Of a stretch of 64,000 bases of DNA, positions 12,324 through 24,500 are shown in pieces (position 1 is the stretch's first letter; each line of letters opens with the position of its first letter). Below the pieces are notes generated by a model. It had not been told where the DNA came from. It worked only from the letters and a program-made list of their open reading frames with translations, and made no database searches. The stretch is from Xiphophorus maculatus (lineage: Eukaryota > Chordata > Actinopteri > Cyprinodontiformes > Poeciliidae): the NCBI RefSeq assembly GCF_002775205.1, contig NC_036458.1, positions 2,820,560 through 2,884,559 on the forward strand. Reading direction: 5' to 3'. The translations under genes were made by a program, and so were the position numbers.

Positions 12324-14432
12324 TTATGGCAAAGTACAGATAATGTGACAGTGCAAAGTGCAGAACAATATGGCCGTGTGGGGGTGGGGGATATGTATGT
12401 GTGACTGCGAGGTTATGATATGTGTGGGAGGAGGGGGGGGGCGGCAGGGAGTAATGGCTCTGACGGCTGTGGGGAAGAAACTGTTTCTCAGTCTATTTGT
12501 TGTAGTCCATATATTCCTGTACCGCTTGCCTGATGGCAGCGGCACAAACAGTCTGTGGCCCGGGTGGCTGGAATCCATCGCTATGGATCCAGCTCTCTTC
12601 TTGACCCGGTCTGTGTAAATGGAGTCCAGGTCTGGGAGGGGGCATCCCACAATGCCTTGTGCTGTTCTCACCACCCGTGTCAGTTGTTTCCTCTCCAATG
12701 CTGTGCAGCTACCATACCACACAGTCATGTTGAGGCAGAGGATGCTCTCGATCATCGCCCTGTAAAAGTTCACGAGCAGCCGTGAGGAAAGTCCAGCCCG
12801 TCTCAGTTTCCTGAGGAAGAAGAGCCTTTGTTGTGCTTTCTTCACCAGGTGGGAGGTGTTTGTGTTCCAGGAGAGGTCAGAAGTGATGTGGAGGCCCAGG
12901 AACTTGATGTTGTCCACACGTTCCACCACTTCTCCATCTATGAGAAGGGGAGTGTGATCCGTCCTCCTGGACCTTCTGTAATCCACAATGACCTCCTTGG
13001 TCTTCCCTGTGTTCAGCACCAAGTTGTTGGCTGAACACCACTGAGTGAGCTGCAGAATCTCCTCTCTGTAGTGGGTCTCGTTGTTGTCTGAAATGAGACC
13101 CACTACTGTTGTGTCGTCCGCGTACTTCACGACTGTGTTGGTGGGGTGGATGGCCACGCAGTCGTGTGTAAACAGGGTGAAGAGAGCTGGGCTGAGCACA
13201 CAGCCCTGCGGCGTGCCTGTGTTGAGGACCAGTGGGGACGATGTTGAGCCACTTATTCTCACCACCTGAGGCCTGTTGGTGAGGAAGTCTCTGATCCAGT
13301 GGCACAGTGAAGCGGGCAGCCCCACCTCGAGTAGCTTCAGCACCAGCTTGTCTGGGATGACGGTATTAAATGCTGAGCTGAAGTCTACAAATAGCATCCT
13401 GACGTAGGTGTTGGGATGCTGCAGATGGGTCAGGGCTGTGTGCAGAGTGATGGAGACAGCATCCTCTGTTGACCGGTTCGCTCTGTAGGCGAACTGAAGG
13501 CTGTCCAGGTTTGCGGGGATGAAGTCTCTGATGTACCTCAGAAGAATCCTCTCAAAGCACTTCATGATCACCGGGGTCAGAGCGACGGGCCGGTAATCGT
13601 TCAGGCTGGTGATGGACCTCTTCTTTGGTACAGGGATGATGGTGGAAGACTTGAGGCACTCAGGAACCATGGCGAGCTGCAGGGACAGATTGAAAATGTC
13701 CAGAAACACTCCTGCCAGCTGGTCGGCGCAGGTTTTCAGCGTCTGGCCTGACACCTTGTCCGGTCCTGGAGCTTTGTGGGTGTTGATCCTCCTCAGGGTG
13801 GATGTCACCTGATGCTTCTGTAGGACGAGAGGCTGGTGCTGCTCTTCCAGTTGGGGTAGATGTACGGCTTCTCTGCTGCCCGCCGTGTCAAAGCGGGCAA
13901 AGAAACTGTTTAAGGTGTCAGGCAGGGTGGGGTCGCGGCTGGTCAGCTGAGTGCTGTGTTTGTAGTCCGTCATGGTTCTAATGCCTCTCCACATGCTTCG
14001 GGGGTTGTTGTTGATGAAATGTTCCTCAATCTGCTGTTTGTACTGGAGCTTGGCCTGCTTAATACCTTTTTTCAGTTCCGACCGGGCCCTGCTATAAGCC
14101 AACCTGTCTCCAGACCTGTAGGCAGCATCCCGGGCTTTCAGCAGGGCCCGTACTGTGCTGTCCAGCCATGGTTTCTGGTTTGGAAACACTTTTATGGTCT
14201 TAACAGGGAGGACAGCGTCGGTGCAGAACTGAACATAGGACAGAACGGACGATGAGTATTCCTTCAAGTCTGCGCCGTCCCTGAACACACTCCAGTCTGT
14301 ATGCTCAAAGCAGTCCTGAAGTGCAGAGGAGGCCTCCTCAGTCCAGACCTGAACTATTCTGGTGGTCGGCTTAGTTCTGCAGGCCAGAGGCTTGTAGACA
14401 GGAATCAGCTCCACTGAGATGTGGTCAGACAT
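12324..14432 (-). pseudogene. LINE reverse transcriptase ORF
   Basis: This is a 702-codon open frame for an RNA-directed DNA polymerase. It starts in the SDH motif of the endonuclease (MSDHISV), followed by a linker and the RT palm: RTxKxFE-like '[11 protein letters not shown]', fingers '[13 protein letters not shown]', motif A '[10 protein letters not shown]', motif B '[12 protein letters not shown]' and catalytic motif C 'YADDTTVV'. The C-terminal thumb includes '[21 protein letters not shown]'. The catalytic residues look intact; the defect lies upstream in the junction with the endonuclease frame. Confidence 0.88.
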
Positions 14433-15360
14433 GCCCAGATGTGGAGCTGCTACAGCCTTGTAGGCTCCGGGGATATTGCAGTACCTGATCCAAAATGTTA
14501 TTGTCTCTGGTGGGAAAGTTTATGGATTTGTGGAATTTGGGAAACACAGCCTTCAGTTCCACGTGATTGAAGTCCCCCACCACAATCACGGCCGCCTCCG
14601 GGTTGGAGTTCATCTGCACGCTGATCAGGCAGTACAGCTCCTCTAATGCTAGCTTAGCATTAGCCCTCGGTGGTATGTAGACGGCCACGATCACAATGGA
14701 CGAGAGTTCTCTCACCAACTTGAAGGGTCTGCATTTCACCGCCAGATATTCCAAGTCAGGAGAGCAGAATGTTCCGACAGAGTGTGTGGCTGTACACCAG
14801 GCATTGTGTACATACAATGCCAAACCTCCGCCTCTGCCCTTACCCGAAGCTGCAGTCCGATCCGCCCGGAACAGAGCGCGCCCCGTTATCTCCACCGCTG
14901 CGTCCGGGATGTTGTCATCCAGCCAGGTCTCTGTGACAACAGTCACACAGCTGTCCATCCGGCGAGAAGTAATCCGGAGTCGCATCTCGTCTATTTTGTT
15001 GACGAGGGACCTGGCATTGGCGAGGAAGAGGCTGGGGAGGGCCGGTTTATGAGGGCTAGCTTGTAGCCTAGCACGCACGCCGGCTCTCTTACCCCTCTTT
15101 TGTTTGCGCTGCCTCCTCCGTCGCCTTGGCAGCAGGGGGGGAATGATCATAGTCCCAGGTGTTCGTAGCAGCTCTGGAGGAATAAAGTCCAGCTTGGTGG
15201 GTGTGTGAAGTCCAAACTGTGTTCCTATGTCCCACAGTTCTAATCTGCTGTAAGTTGTAACGGCTTCCAGTAGTGTGTTGAGCGAAGATATCAATAAAAA
15301 CAGGCTAAAAAAAACGAAAACACGGGAGCTCCGAGCCGCAGCGTCTACACGCGCCGCCAT
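14425..15360 (-). pseudogene. LINE apurinic-type endonuclease domain (frame broken from RT)
   Basis: This encodes the endonuclease that nicks target DNA for retrotransposition. A basic stretch (PRRRRRQRKQKRGKR) precedes the motifs NARSLVNK, VTETWL, GGGLALYVH, VAVYIPP, VVGDFN and TRDNN, in the order of the exonuclease-endonuclease-phosphatase fold. I prefer the methionine at 15358-15360 over the upstream in-frame one at 15403-15405, which lies in the flank. The frame ends at 14425, just after 'NNILDQ'. The final catalytic SDH motif instead appears at the start of the overlapping RT frame, so a small indel around 14480-14490 broke one ancestral ORF in two. Confidence 0.85.
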
Positions 15361-15406
15361 CTTGTTGATGTAGCTGCTGTTAACATGTTTAAAAACCGTT
15401 ATCAAC

Positions 15407-16669
15407 TAGGCCTGTCACGATAGCAAATTTTGCTCAACGATTAATTGTTTCAAATATTATTGCGATAAACGATAATATTGTTTTAAGACCTTTTTACACT
15501 GATTTAACGAAAATGATGTAATAATGCATGCGATTTCCTGCCAAAGATAGATACACTTTATTTTCAAAAGAACACTAAACACTGGAACTGATAAACAAAA
15601 TAAACAAAACAACCAAAAACAAAAATAAAATGGATTCTCTGTCTCCATTAACAAAAAACTCACTTGGAAAAAAAAAACTAAACAACATAAAGCCAAAGTG
15701 GAAATAAATACTGCATTCAACCAAAAGAGTGCAGATTATGAAGTCTGTATATTATGTTGCCCTTCAGTAATAATTAGATTTAATAGAGAAGATGGGCACA
15801 TCGACTACCTGATGCAATAGTTCACACTACATGATTTTTTGCTCCTATTTTTCCCCTTACAATAATCTTAGATCGTTGGTCTTTCTAAGATTGTGTGGTG
15901 TGTTACGGTAGATCGTTGTTGCCGCTCCGATCCAAATCAGGGTTTTTCCCCGACTGGGATCTTTAATGCAACCTGTTGAATGTGACAGGGAGCCAATCAG
16001 AAAGCGAGGATTCTCCTCCAAGCTTACTGAGGGGAAATTACGGAGGGGAATCCCAAACAGCTGACACGGCGCAACCCGAAGTCCAGCGGACATTGGAGAT
16101 GATACATGGAAACAACATTAATGTTTATTCAACATGCAAAGAGGAGTTGGAGCGAAATTGCTACTGCAGTTGATAAACCCGGTAACTTTTCAGCTGTTCT
16201 TCGTTAACGTGAGGTAAACAGGTTCTAATGATTTTCATTCAGTCAGCACTTTACGCTGACACTAGCCACATGCATTGCAGGTAGATTGTAATAAAGCATT
16301 GATTAATGCCTGGTTTTAAAATTAGTTCACTGGACTTGTAGCCATTATTTTGTGCCCATTGTTGGACACCACAGGGCAGGACCGAACCCAATCGAACCGT
16401 TATACCTAGGATTTCTGTCGGCTAATGTGTGGTCTGTCAAGGTTTGAACATGGGCCGACAATCGGCCGACAGCTCTAAGATCGTGTAGTGTGCGCTGCAA
16501 TGAGGTCAGAGGTCAGTGGAGAGCACCGGAGTTGAGCCTTTTTTCATTCGGTGTCATCAACAGAAAGAGAAAAAGGCCGGAAGAGACGATAATACGATAA
16601 TTAAAATGACGTTGATAGTTTTAATTTATCGTACGATTAATTGATTTACCGTTTATCGCGACAGGCCTA
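15407..16669. mobile_element. Non-autonomous hAT-like DNA transposon with terminal inverted repeats
   Basis: The left end TAGGCCTGTCACGATA (15407) is mirrored at the right end as ATCGCGACAGGCCTA (to 16669). The flanks TTATCAAC (15399-15406) and TTATAAAC (16670-16677) match at 7 of 8 bases, the 8-bp duplication expected of hAT elements. The interior has AT-rich ends and no transposase. It lies directly beside the 5' end of the LINE. A partial copy of the left end (GGCCTGTCACGATTACAAATTTTGC) lies at 38100 in a cdc27 intron. Confidence 0.75.
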
Positions 16670-16677
16670 TTATAAAC

Positions 16678-18185
16678 TGAGCAACAGCGCATGCGTAATT
16701 AGTTCTTACTATTAGCTAAAAATACAAGCTTACCTGTGTGAGTGTTTTGTTTTGTTAAGTTTTGAGCAAAATTCTTGAAGTCCAGAACCTCCTAGTTTAG
16801 TTACTGGTATCCAACCGAATGGTGAGTTAACGGTTTTTATGAGGTCGTGCTAGCACAGCAGGTCGAAAAAACGGAGGAGCAAATACTCAACAAAAAAGTC
16901 TAAGAAAATTTCTGGAAAAACATATACATTTCGGAAAATTTTAACTTTATTTGCTCAGTTTCAAAAGTCAAAAATGTTCAACTTTGAAACTCAGAAATAA
17001 AAATAAAAAAATTCTACAAAACCTTTGCAAAATTTCAACTTTTCAAACTGAGAAATTATTGTTTTTCTAAAACAAAAGGAAAGAAAATTTTGAGATTAAT
17101 CTCAAGTATATTTTTTCTAGGAAATTTTCACATTTTGAAACTCAGAAATTTCCAAGCTTTTTCTTGAAAATTTCCATCAAAATGTATGACTGTATGTATG
17201 TATGTTGAAATTTAATAATTTTTTGTACAATGGTCCTAATACATCACTGTAGTTTTGCAAGTTGTATTGCATTATTATTGTTGTTATTTTTCATAATGGA
17301 ATTTAGTGCCATTTGCAAAAAAAAGAATAGAAAATACATTTATTTCTCTTGAAATTGCAGGGAAAGTAAAAAGTCTTCAGAAAAATAAATACTGAAGTAA
17401 AGAACAAAGTAGAAATATCTTCTTGCACTTAAGTATCTTTACTTCAGCCCCCGAGTCATCGCCCTGTTGACTGGAAACAATGCGTCTCTTTCCACAGGTG
17501 ATAATAACGAGCTGTGATGTCATCTCTTGGTGTTTATTTTTAGTTTTTTTAGCTGACTGAAACAAGTTCACACAAATTATCCAGTTACAACCAAATCGTA
17601 TCAAACACTCATTAAAAGTTCTATTTTTTTGCATTTTTAAGAACTAAATATACCATAAGTTTACACTGAATAAAACGTTTGTTTTCTCTGTTTAAAGTTA
17701 AATCAGACAGATTTTTTCTTGTTAAACTTTCACTAGTGTCCAGGATCAAGTTCCAAAAATTACAACAATAAGTTGTAAGTTTTGTCTGACGATGCATCAG
17801 ATTCATGAATATCTGCAGACCAGTTTCAGCCTCGGCTTTCACATCTAAAATTAGATTAAAACGTTGAACATTCGTCTCCTTCACATGTTTTAATTCAAAC
17901 ATTATCAGTGAAGTTAAGCAGGGAATCTGCTGCAGGACACAGATTCACTGTACAGGTGAGGTGGTCAGTGTGACAGCATCGCCATGGAGACAAGAACAAT
18001 GTAAATATTTAAACTGAGATCAAGGCCACAATGTCTCTGTGATACACATATCATTAATAAACCAAGTGGCATTTAAGACAATATGTTCATAAACAAGAGC
18101 AATGCAATGATTTTACTCTGACAAACAGGCGGTTATAAAACCGTGACGTCGCGCTCATCTGGACCCGACAACAAAGAATGCACAA
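16678..18185. other. AT-rich intergenic DNA without a recognised gene
   Basis: Bases 16860-17180 repeat variants of 'GAAACTCAGAAATTTC' and 'AAAATTTCTGGAAAA', resembling text at 63480-63660, so they probably belong to a degraded repeat family. The minus-strand open frames between 17377 and 17902 show no domain and no splice context. Nothing else is supported here. Confidence 0.5.
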
Positions 18186-18189
18186 CTCA

Positions 18190-18460
18190 ACTACACACTG
18201 GAGCACACAAAGTAATACACAGAAACACACTGTAACAAACACCAGTATACACACTGTAACACACACCGTAACACACCTCAGTATACACAGTAACACACAC
18301 CAGTAACACTGTAACACACACCAGTAACACTGTAACACACACCAGTATACACACCCCAACACACCCCAGTAACACTGTAACACACACCAGTATACACACC
18401 AGTAACACACACCAGTATACACCCCGTAAAACACACCAGTATACACACTGTAATGCAAAG
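18190..18460. repeat. Minisatellite, unit about 19 bp (ACACACCAGTAACACTGTA)
   Basis: Imperfect tandem copies of ACACACCAGTA[TA/AC]ACAC.. and AACACTGTAACACACACC run through this interval. Because the unit is nearly free of stops on the minus strand, it creates spurious Cys/Val/Tyr-rich open frames. Confidence 0.8.
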
Positions 18461-18549
18461 AGAAATACATATTTTCTGTCTGTTGTTGCTGCAACAACAC
18501 ATCATTGCAACACACTAATTTACACGCCAACACACTGCAACACACACAT

Positions 18550-18995
18550 CAACCAATCAAGTTTATTTGTGGAGCATATTTCAGGAACAATCAGTTCAAA
18601 GTGCTTTACATCGTAAGGATGTCAAATAAAAAAACATAAACAAAATAAAAAAATAAAGAAGTAAAAAGTAAAAACAAAACAAAATACAGTTGACAATTGA
18701 GAAACCAGTGACAAACATCACATTTTGACCATAATTAAAAATCATCAATAGATTTAGAATAATTAAAAATGTTCCATTTATTACGGTTCAAAAGCAACTC
18801 TAAACAGATGGGATTTAGCCTAGACTTCAAAGAAGTCAGTGTTTCTGCTGTTTTGCAGTTTTCTGGAAGTTTGTTCCAGATTTGTGATGCATAGAAGCTG
18901 AATGCTGCTTCTCCATCTTTGGTTCTGGTTCTGGGGATGCAGATCAGACCAGAACCAGAAACCAGAACAACGTGGTAACACACTAATGCATATAG
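18550..18995 (-). mobile_element. Truncated LINE 3' end (RT C-terminus and 3' UTR)
   Basis: On the minus strand the interval encodes an RT C-terminal signature (AFSFYASQIWNKLPENC, then SLKSRLN), followed by AT-rich 3' UTR text ending 'TGAACTTGATTGGTT'. The same family recurs at 20145-20455 (plus) and 40205-41150 (minus). The upstream part of the element is missing, the usual result of incomplete reverse transcription. Confidence 0.7.
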
Positions 18996-19489
18996 TAACA
19001 CACCAGTACTCCCACTAACATCTGAATCAATCTACTCCAAAATAAACCTGAAGACAATAATAAACCAGTTTTCAGCGTTCGGTACCTGACAGAATAAGAC
19101 CTAATGAGCATTTCAGGCCTAAATCTGTAGAATCTGGTTCTTTGTGCAACTGCAAAATGAAATCATGAATTTAGTGCCTGACGTGACACAACATCCCTGT
19201 GTTCCCACCAGGGCCTAATTGGGACGTGTTCGGGTTGGTGCAGTAAACCGGTTTCAGTGTGTGATTCTCTCCATTTCCTGCAGGGCTGAATAAATTCAGA
19301 ACCATGTGTGATGCAAGTCTGATCAACTGAACATCTGTGAATAAATTCACACATCTGAGGACGAAAACATCAAACATCCGAGATGAACTCCGACATTTGG
19401 ACCTCATGTTTTCTTGATTTCATTTCACAAGCCACAGCAGGCGAGACATTTATTGTTTCCTGAGTTTTACTTTGACGATATTTGGTTTT

Positions 19490-19800
19490 TATCAGAGGTG
19501 AGAAAAGTAAAAGTATCACTACTTCAACATGTTTTTACTCAAGTGAAAGCAAAAAGTATCCGTCCAAGAAATGACTTGAGTAAAAAAGTATTTGGTAAAA
19601 AGTCTACTAAGTACTAAACTGACCAAATTATCAATCATTTAATATGTAAAAAATTACATCATCAGATGAACCAAAATATTAAGCTAAGTGGAAATTTTGG
19701 TATTTTAAGGACCACAATGACTAATAATAGTATTATATGAATAGTAATTCATATAAGTGACAAAAAATAACATCAGGCAAAAGAAAATGTTTCCAAGAAG
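19490..19800. repeat. MITE-like repeat ('ACTCAAGTAAAAGTA' family), copy 1
   Basis: The sequence contains ACTTCAACATGTTTTTACTCAAGTGAAAGCAAAAAGTATCCGTCCAAGAAATGACTTGAGTAAAAA and then ACATCATCAGATGAACCAAAATAT. Closely similar text is at 26735-27210 and, inverted, at 54605-55065. No coding capacity is visible; the family is interspersed and probably a non-autonomous DNA element. Confidence 0.6.
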
Positions 19801-20144
19801 ACACTGAGCGCAACTTCCTTCTTCACAAAGTGTAAACAAAAGTTGAGTGGCGTCAGATTTTAGCGGTTGTAGGATTTCTCTTTGGTCTTTGGTAAAAGAG
19901 CATGAGTCATTTATTTCTCTCGCTAGCGCTAGATCCTACATTTATTTTGGCTCTGTTTACCCAGAATGCTCTGTGCTGCAGTTCGCTTCCTGCTTTTGGA
20001 GCGGCCTTTGACCTCGCCCAGCTTCTACCCCAGACTTCACAACCTGTCACAATAGAATCAGAACCAGACTGAGGCATGAGTCCTCACTCCAGAAACGTCA
20101 CTTTGCAGTTCACTGCAAGTCACCATGTTGACCTTGAAATCTCA

Positions 20145-20398
20145 AATCTAAAGTTTGGAGGTGTGAATCCACTTCTATGCCCCACAGATCTGGAACAAGC
20201 TTCCAGAAAACTGCAAAGATGCTGAAACCCTGAGTTCTGGAACATTGATATCATATATTTGCTTGATAATTTTGATGATGGCCTTTGATCAAATGTAATG
20301 CTTATTACTTGTTTCATAATTGGTTACTGTATTGTTTTCATATGTAAAGCACTTTAAACTGTCTTGTTGCTGAAATGTGCTATACTAATAAACATGAC

Positions 20399-20455
<57 letters not shown>
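20145..20455 (+). mobile_element. Truncated LINE 3' end with (TGAT)n tail
   Basis: Plus-strand text encodes the same RT C-terminal signature (QIWNKLPENC, then DAETLS) as the 18550-18995 fragment. It continues through a 3' UTR (AAAGCACTTTAAACTGTCTTG) into a run of ATTGATTGATTG at 20396-20453. The tandem tail marks the 3' end of the insertion. Confidence 0.7.
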
Positions 20456-21460
20456 TTTTTGTCGTTTTTCTGGAAGCTAAAAGAGATAGATAATTGCTTG
20501 AATAATAAATTAGTATGAAAACTTACTTAAAAATATGACTTTACGACTGTTTACGACTTAAACGGTTTGGATGACAAAAACATTTGGAAATGTAGGAATG
20601 TTTGTGAATATACTAAGAGATGTACTGAAAAAATATGGAAAATTTCAGTTCATAATAACATGAAAAACTGTTAAATTGTGGAAAAATTCTGACATAAATT
20701 CTGTGAAAAAAACAGAAAATGTACTGGCAGAAAATTACCGGAACATTTTCTGGGATTTTTTTTTTTTTTTCTTTTTCTGTGTAGCTATAAATTTGGGATG
20801 TAAGTTAACACAGAAACTACAAGAGACAAACATTTATATCCTGGAAATGCAGGAAAAAATTTACATGTGTCCTAAAAATGTATTACATTTTAGCTTCACT
20901 GCATAAAAACAAGTTCTTAAGACTCTATAAAAGTCACTTCAACATCACCTGTTAGCATTTTAGCTGTCTGGATCATTTCCATTGATGCAAACTCGACATG
21001 AAAACTTGTTCTGCTAAGTAAAGAGATTTCACATTTCTCTCTATTTAGCGTTAAACTCAACGCTAAAGCAGGCACCTGAAACTCCACAAGCCCATTTTTA
21101 GCAGTACAGCACGGGTCGGTACAATACTTTATGGCCTGATGTGTTCAGGAGAGTATTTCCACTGCAGGTCGGACATGTGATATGGTCAAGAAATATAAAT
21201 GAATACATGAAAAAGAACAAAATGTTTTTATTATTTCGTCAGTGTGGTTTGTTCTTTAGTTTTATACAATGTAGCAGTCGAAATGTTGGAGGGTTTGGAT
21301 GGAGCCGGTGCAGCTTGGAGAACATCGTGTCTGGAGCAGGGTTTCCAGCTCCGACCTGCTTTTAATGCTGCATGAGGATCACTGGAAGGTGTCCATGTTA
21401 ATGAGACCAACACAGGCCTGTTTGCTCGTTTCATGTTTCTGCTCCTGAATTTAAGCATCA
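20456..21460. other. gh1 upstream region, no gene recognised
   Basis: This is AT-rich DNA between a LINE tail and the gh1 core promoter. A candidate Pit-1 (POU1F1) site, TATTCAT read on the minus strand, lies at 21199-21205, about 270 bp upstream of the TATA box; Pit-1 is the established pituitary activator of growth hormone genes. The match is short and could occur by chance. I found no other supported feature. Confidence 0.35.
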
Positions 21461-21470
21461 AACTTTCAGC

Positions 21471-21565
21471 TATAAAACCTGAAAACTCTGAGCTGGAACG
21501 TCAGAACGCCCAGCAGCCCAACTGAGATCAGATCAAGCAGAACCACAACTGATCCCACATCAGCC
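21471..21565 (+). promoter_or_regulatory. gh1: gh1 core promoter (TATA box) and 5' UTR
   Basis: TATAAAACC at 21471-21479 lies 95 bp upstream of the gh1 ATG, so transcription should begin near 21500 and leave a 5' UTR of roughly 65 bases. The position and spacing are those of vertebrate growth hormone genes. The start site itself is inferred. Confidence 0.75.
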
Positions 21566-24500
21566 ATGGACCGAGGTAAGACCCGGACATTTTAAACGTC
21601 AAACGTGTCAGGTTGCCGTGGAAACTCTGGTGATGCTGCCGCCACTCACCTGTCTCACCTGTGTCTCCCAGCCATCCTCCTGCTGTCAGTCATGTGTCTG
21701 GGCGTCTCCTCTCAGCCAATCACAGACAGCCAGCGGCTTTTCTCCACCGCCGTCAGCAGGGTCCAGCACCTCCACCTGCTCGCTCAGAGGTTCTTCTCTG
21801 AATTCGTAAGTCTACGGAAGCTCTGAAGGGCAAAAACTGCAACCATCAATGCAGTTACACTGCAAAAACACAAAATCTTATCAACAAATGTGGGCTTTCA
21901 CTCCTAAATCTTAAAACAAGATTTAGGAGCTGGTTTTCAGTCAATAATTCTTTGATATTGATGAAAAAGTTCTAGATCCATTGGTAAATTATTTCACTTA
22001 TAACAAGACAGTTTCCCATGTTATAAGTGAATTAATCTAGAACTTTTTCATCCATTTTAAAGGATTATTTACTTAAAACAAGCTCCTAAATCTTGCTGAA
22101 AAGTCACTTGTCAGTTAGTTTTGTCCTACTTCAAGTGTACTGAGATATTTACAATAGAAACCAGGGTAACACTTTATTTGAAGGGGAGTGTGTAAGACTG
22201 ACATGACGCTGTCATAAACATGACATAACACCTGCTATGAACATGAAGGAGTCTTAATGAATGTTGCACTAAAAGTCCATTAAAAACATTAACTTTACAT
22301 TTTTCTGTAAAAAAGACACTTTTAATGCAAAGTTTCATTAAAACTTGCACTAAAAGTCTATTAAAATGTCATTATTTACTGAATAATACAAAGTTTACAC
22401 TTTTAATAAACTTTAATAAAACTTTTAGTGCATTTTTGTATTATCAGTGTCATTATTTAATAAATCACATCAGTCTCAGTCTCATGCACACCGCTACAAA
22501 TAAAGTGTTACTGCAGCAGAACCAAAAATACTTGGTAAGATTTTGTGTTTTTGCAGTGTACAGTGTCTATGGCTGTGACTGATGTGTACTTCTGTGTACT
22601 TCTGTGTACTTCTGTGTACCAGGAGAGTTCCCTGCAGACGGAGGAGCAGCGGCAACTCAACAAGATCTTCCTGCAGGATTTCTGCAACTCGGATTACATC
22701 ATCAGCCCCATCGACAAGCATGAGACACAGCGCAGCTCCGTCAGTACACATCGCAGTACTACACAGTACTACAGAGTACTACACTTCACTACAGGGAATC
22801 ACATTTCTACACAGCTCCAAACAGAACAGCAGAGTACTACACGGAAATATACAGTACTACGTTTGCATAGGATGACACAAAACTATAGGATACTACACAA
22901 TACTACACAGTACGATAGAGTGCTACACAGTATCAAACAGTGCTACATAGTTCCAAATATTAGAACAGAGTACTACACAGAAATATAGAGTAGTACACTT
23001 AAATAGTACTACACAGTACATCAGAGTATGGCTAACTTATATACAATTCAACAGAGTATTATACTGTACTACAACAACAACAAAAATAGAATACTACACA
23101 GTATCACAAATTATGGCTACAACACAGTACTAGCAAAACTGTAGAGCATTATACAGAAATACACAGTATCAAACAGTACCTGATAAAACTACAAAATACT
23201 ATGCTGTACTACACTAAACTTCACCATACAACAGAGTACTACACAGTACTACAGATAATTATAGAGTACTACATAATATAGCACTGTGCTATATAGAACT
23301 ACACAATAAATACCATGCAGAACTACAGAGTATTAAACTATACTAATACACAAAAACATATGACAGAGTACTACACATAGCTACACCGTTTTACTCACTA
23401 CCACACAGTACTATAGAGGGCTACACAATATCGAAGAGTACTACATGGTACTAAACAACAGAACAAAGTACTACACTTGCCAAGTACTACACAGTATTAC
23501 ACAGTAAAACAGAGTATGGCTACTACAATAAATAAAACTACAGAATACTATAGAGTACTGCACAATGCCAAACAGTACTAGGAGGAACTAAAATTTACTC
23601 TGATGTAATACATAGAGTACTACACAATATAGAATTGTGCTACACATGCCTTCAAGACAACACACAGGGCAAACCTGACCCACCTACACCGGCGGCCCGC
23701 CTGTCAGACACTGAGTAGGGCAAATTAACCCACGAGCGTGCAATACTTTATCAGATTGTTGTCCAATAAAATGATGGGAAATAACATTTTGACCCCTGGA
23801 TACAAGCCCGGATTTTAGCATGGGCTCAACGGGACCCGGTACCGGTACCGGTGCATTAAAGGTCCAACTGTGTAACGGTGATTAAGTAGGGCCTGCACCT
23901 TGGCTCAAGCCCAGGGGCCCACACCCTCCTAACTCCGGCCCTGCCTGGATACTTTCAGTTTGGGAATTTTTAGCCCTCAGTGCAAAAAGTTTGGACACCC
24001 TGATTTAAAATCCTTCCAGAACTGCAGCTTGGGTCCATTACTAACGGTTCTGAATCTGGTGGTAGTTGGTTCTAGCTTCCGAATCCGTTGTGGATCCGCT
24101 TTGCATTGATTGGTTGCAGGTGCTGAAGTTGTTGTCAATCTCTTACCGCCTGGTGGAGTCCTGGGAGTTTCCGAGCCGATCTCTGTCCGGAGGTTCTGGT
24201 CCGAGGGCCCAGATCTCACCCAAACTGACGGACCTGAAGATGGGAATCATGCTGCTGATCAAGGTGGGAACGATCACTGCGAAAACACAAAAATATGAAC
24301 AAGTATTTTGGTCTAGTTTCTAGTAAAAATACCTTATTACACGCAAAATAAGACAAAACTAATTTATAAGTAACTTTTCATCGAGATAAAACAGTTTGTT
24401 TTAAATAAATAATCCCTTGATTTTGATGAAAAAGTATTTGTTCTTTTGGCAGATTATTTCACTTATAACATGGAAAAAATGTCTTGTTATAAGTGAAATA

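Larger units (their letters stand above)
12124..15390 (-). mobile_element. Nearly full-length non-LTR retrotransposon (jockey superfamily, CR1/L2/Rex1-like)
   Basis: The element reads leftward, with an endonuclease region (15360-14425) and a reverse transcriptase region (14432-12324). Its 3' end at about 12124-12175 carries a GATA-type tandem tail (TAGA repeats at 12127-12153 on the plus strand), as expected for elements ending in short tandem repeats. The 5' end is near 15360-15390, where an AAGATGGCGGC context surrounds the first plausible methionine. Only one frame break separates the two regions, so this is a young but apparently inactive copy. Exact clade assignment would need a tree. 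Confidence 0.85.

Noticed and set aside
18087-18545. Cys/Val/Tyr-rich minus-strand open frames
   Set aside because: They are translations of the ACACACCAGTA minisatellite, which has few stops in any frame.
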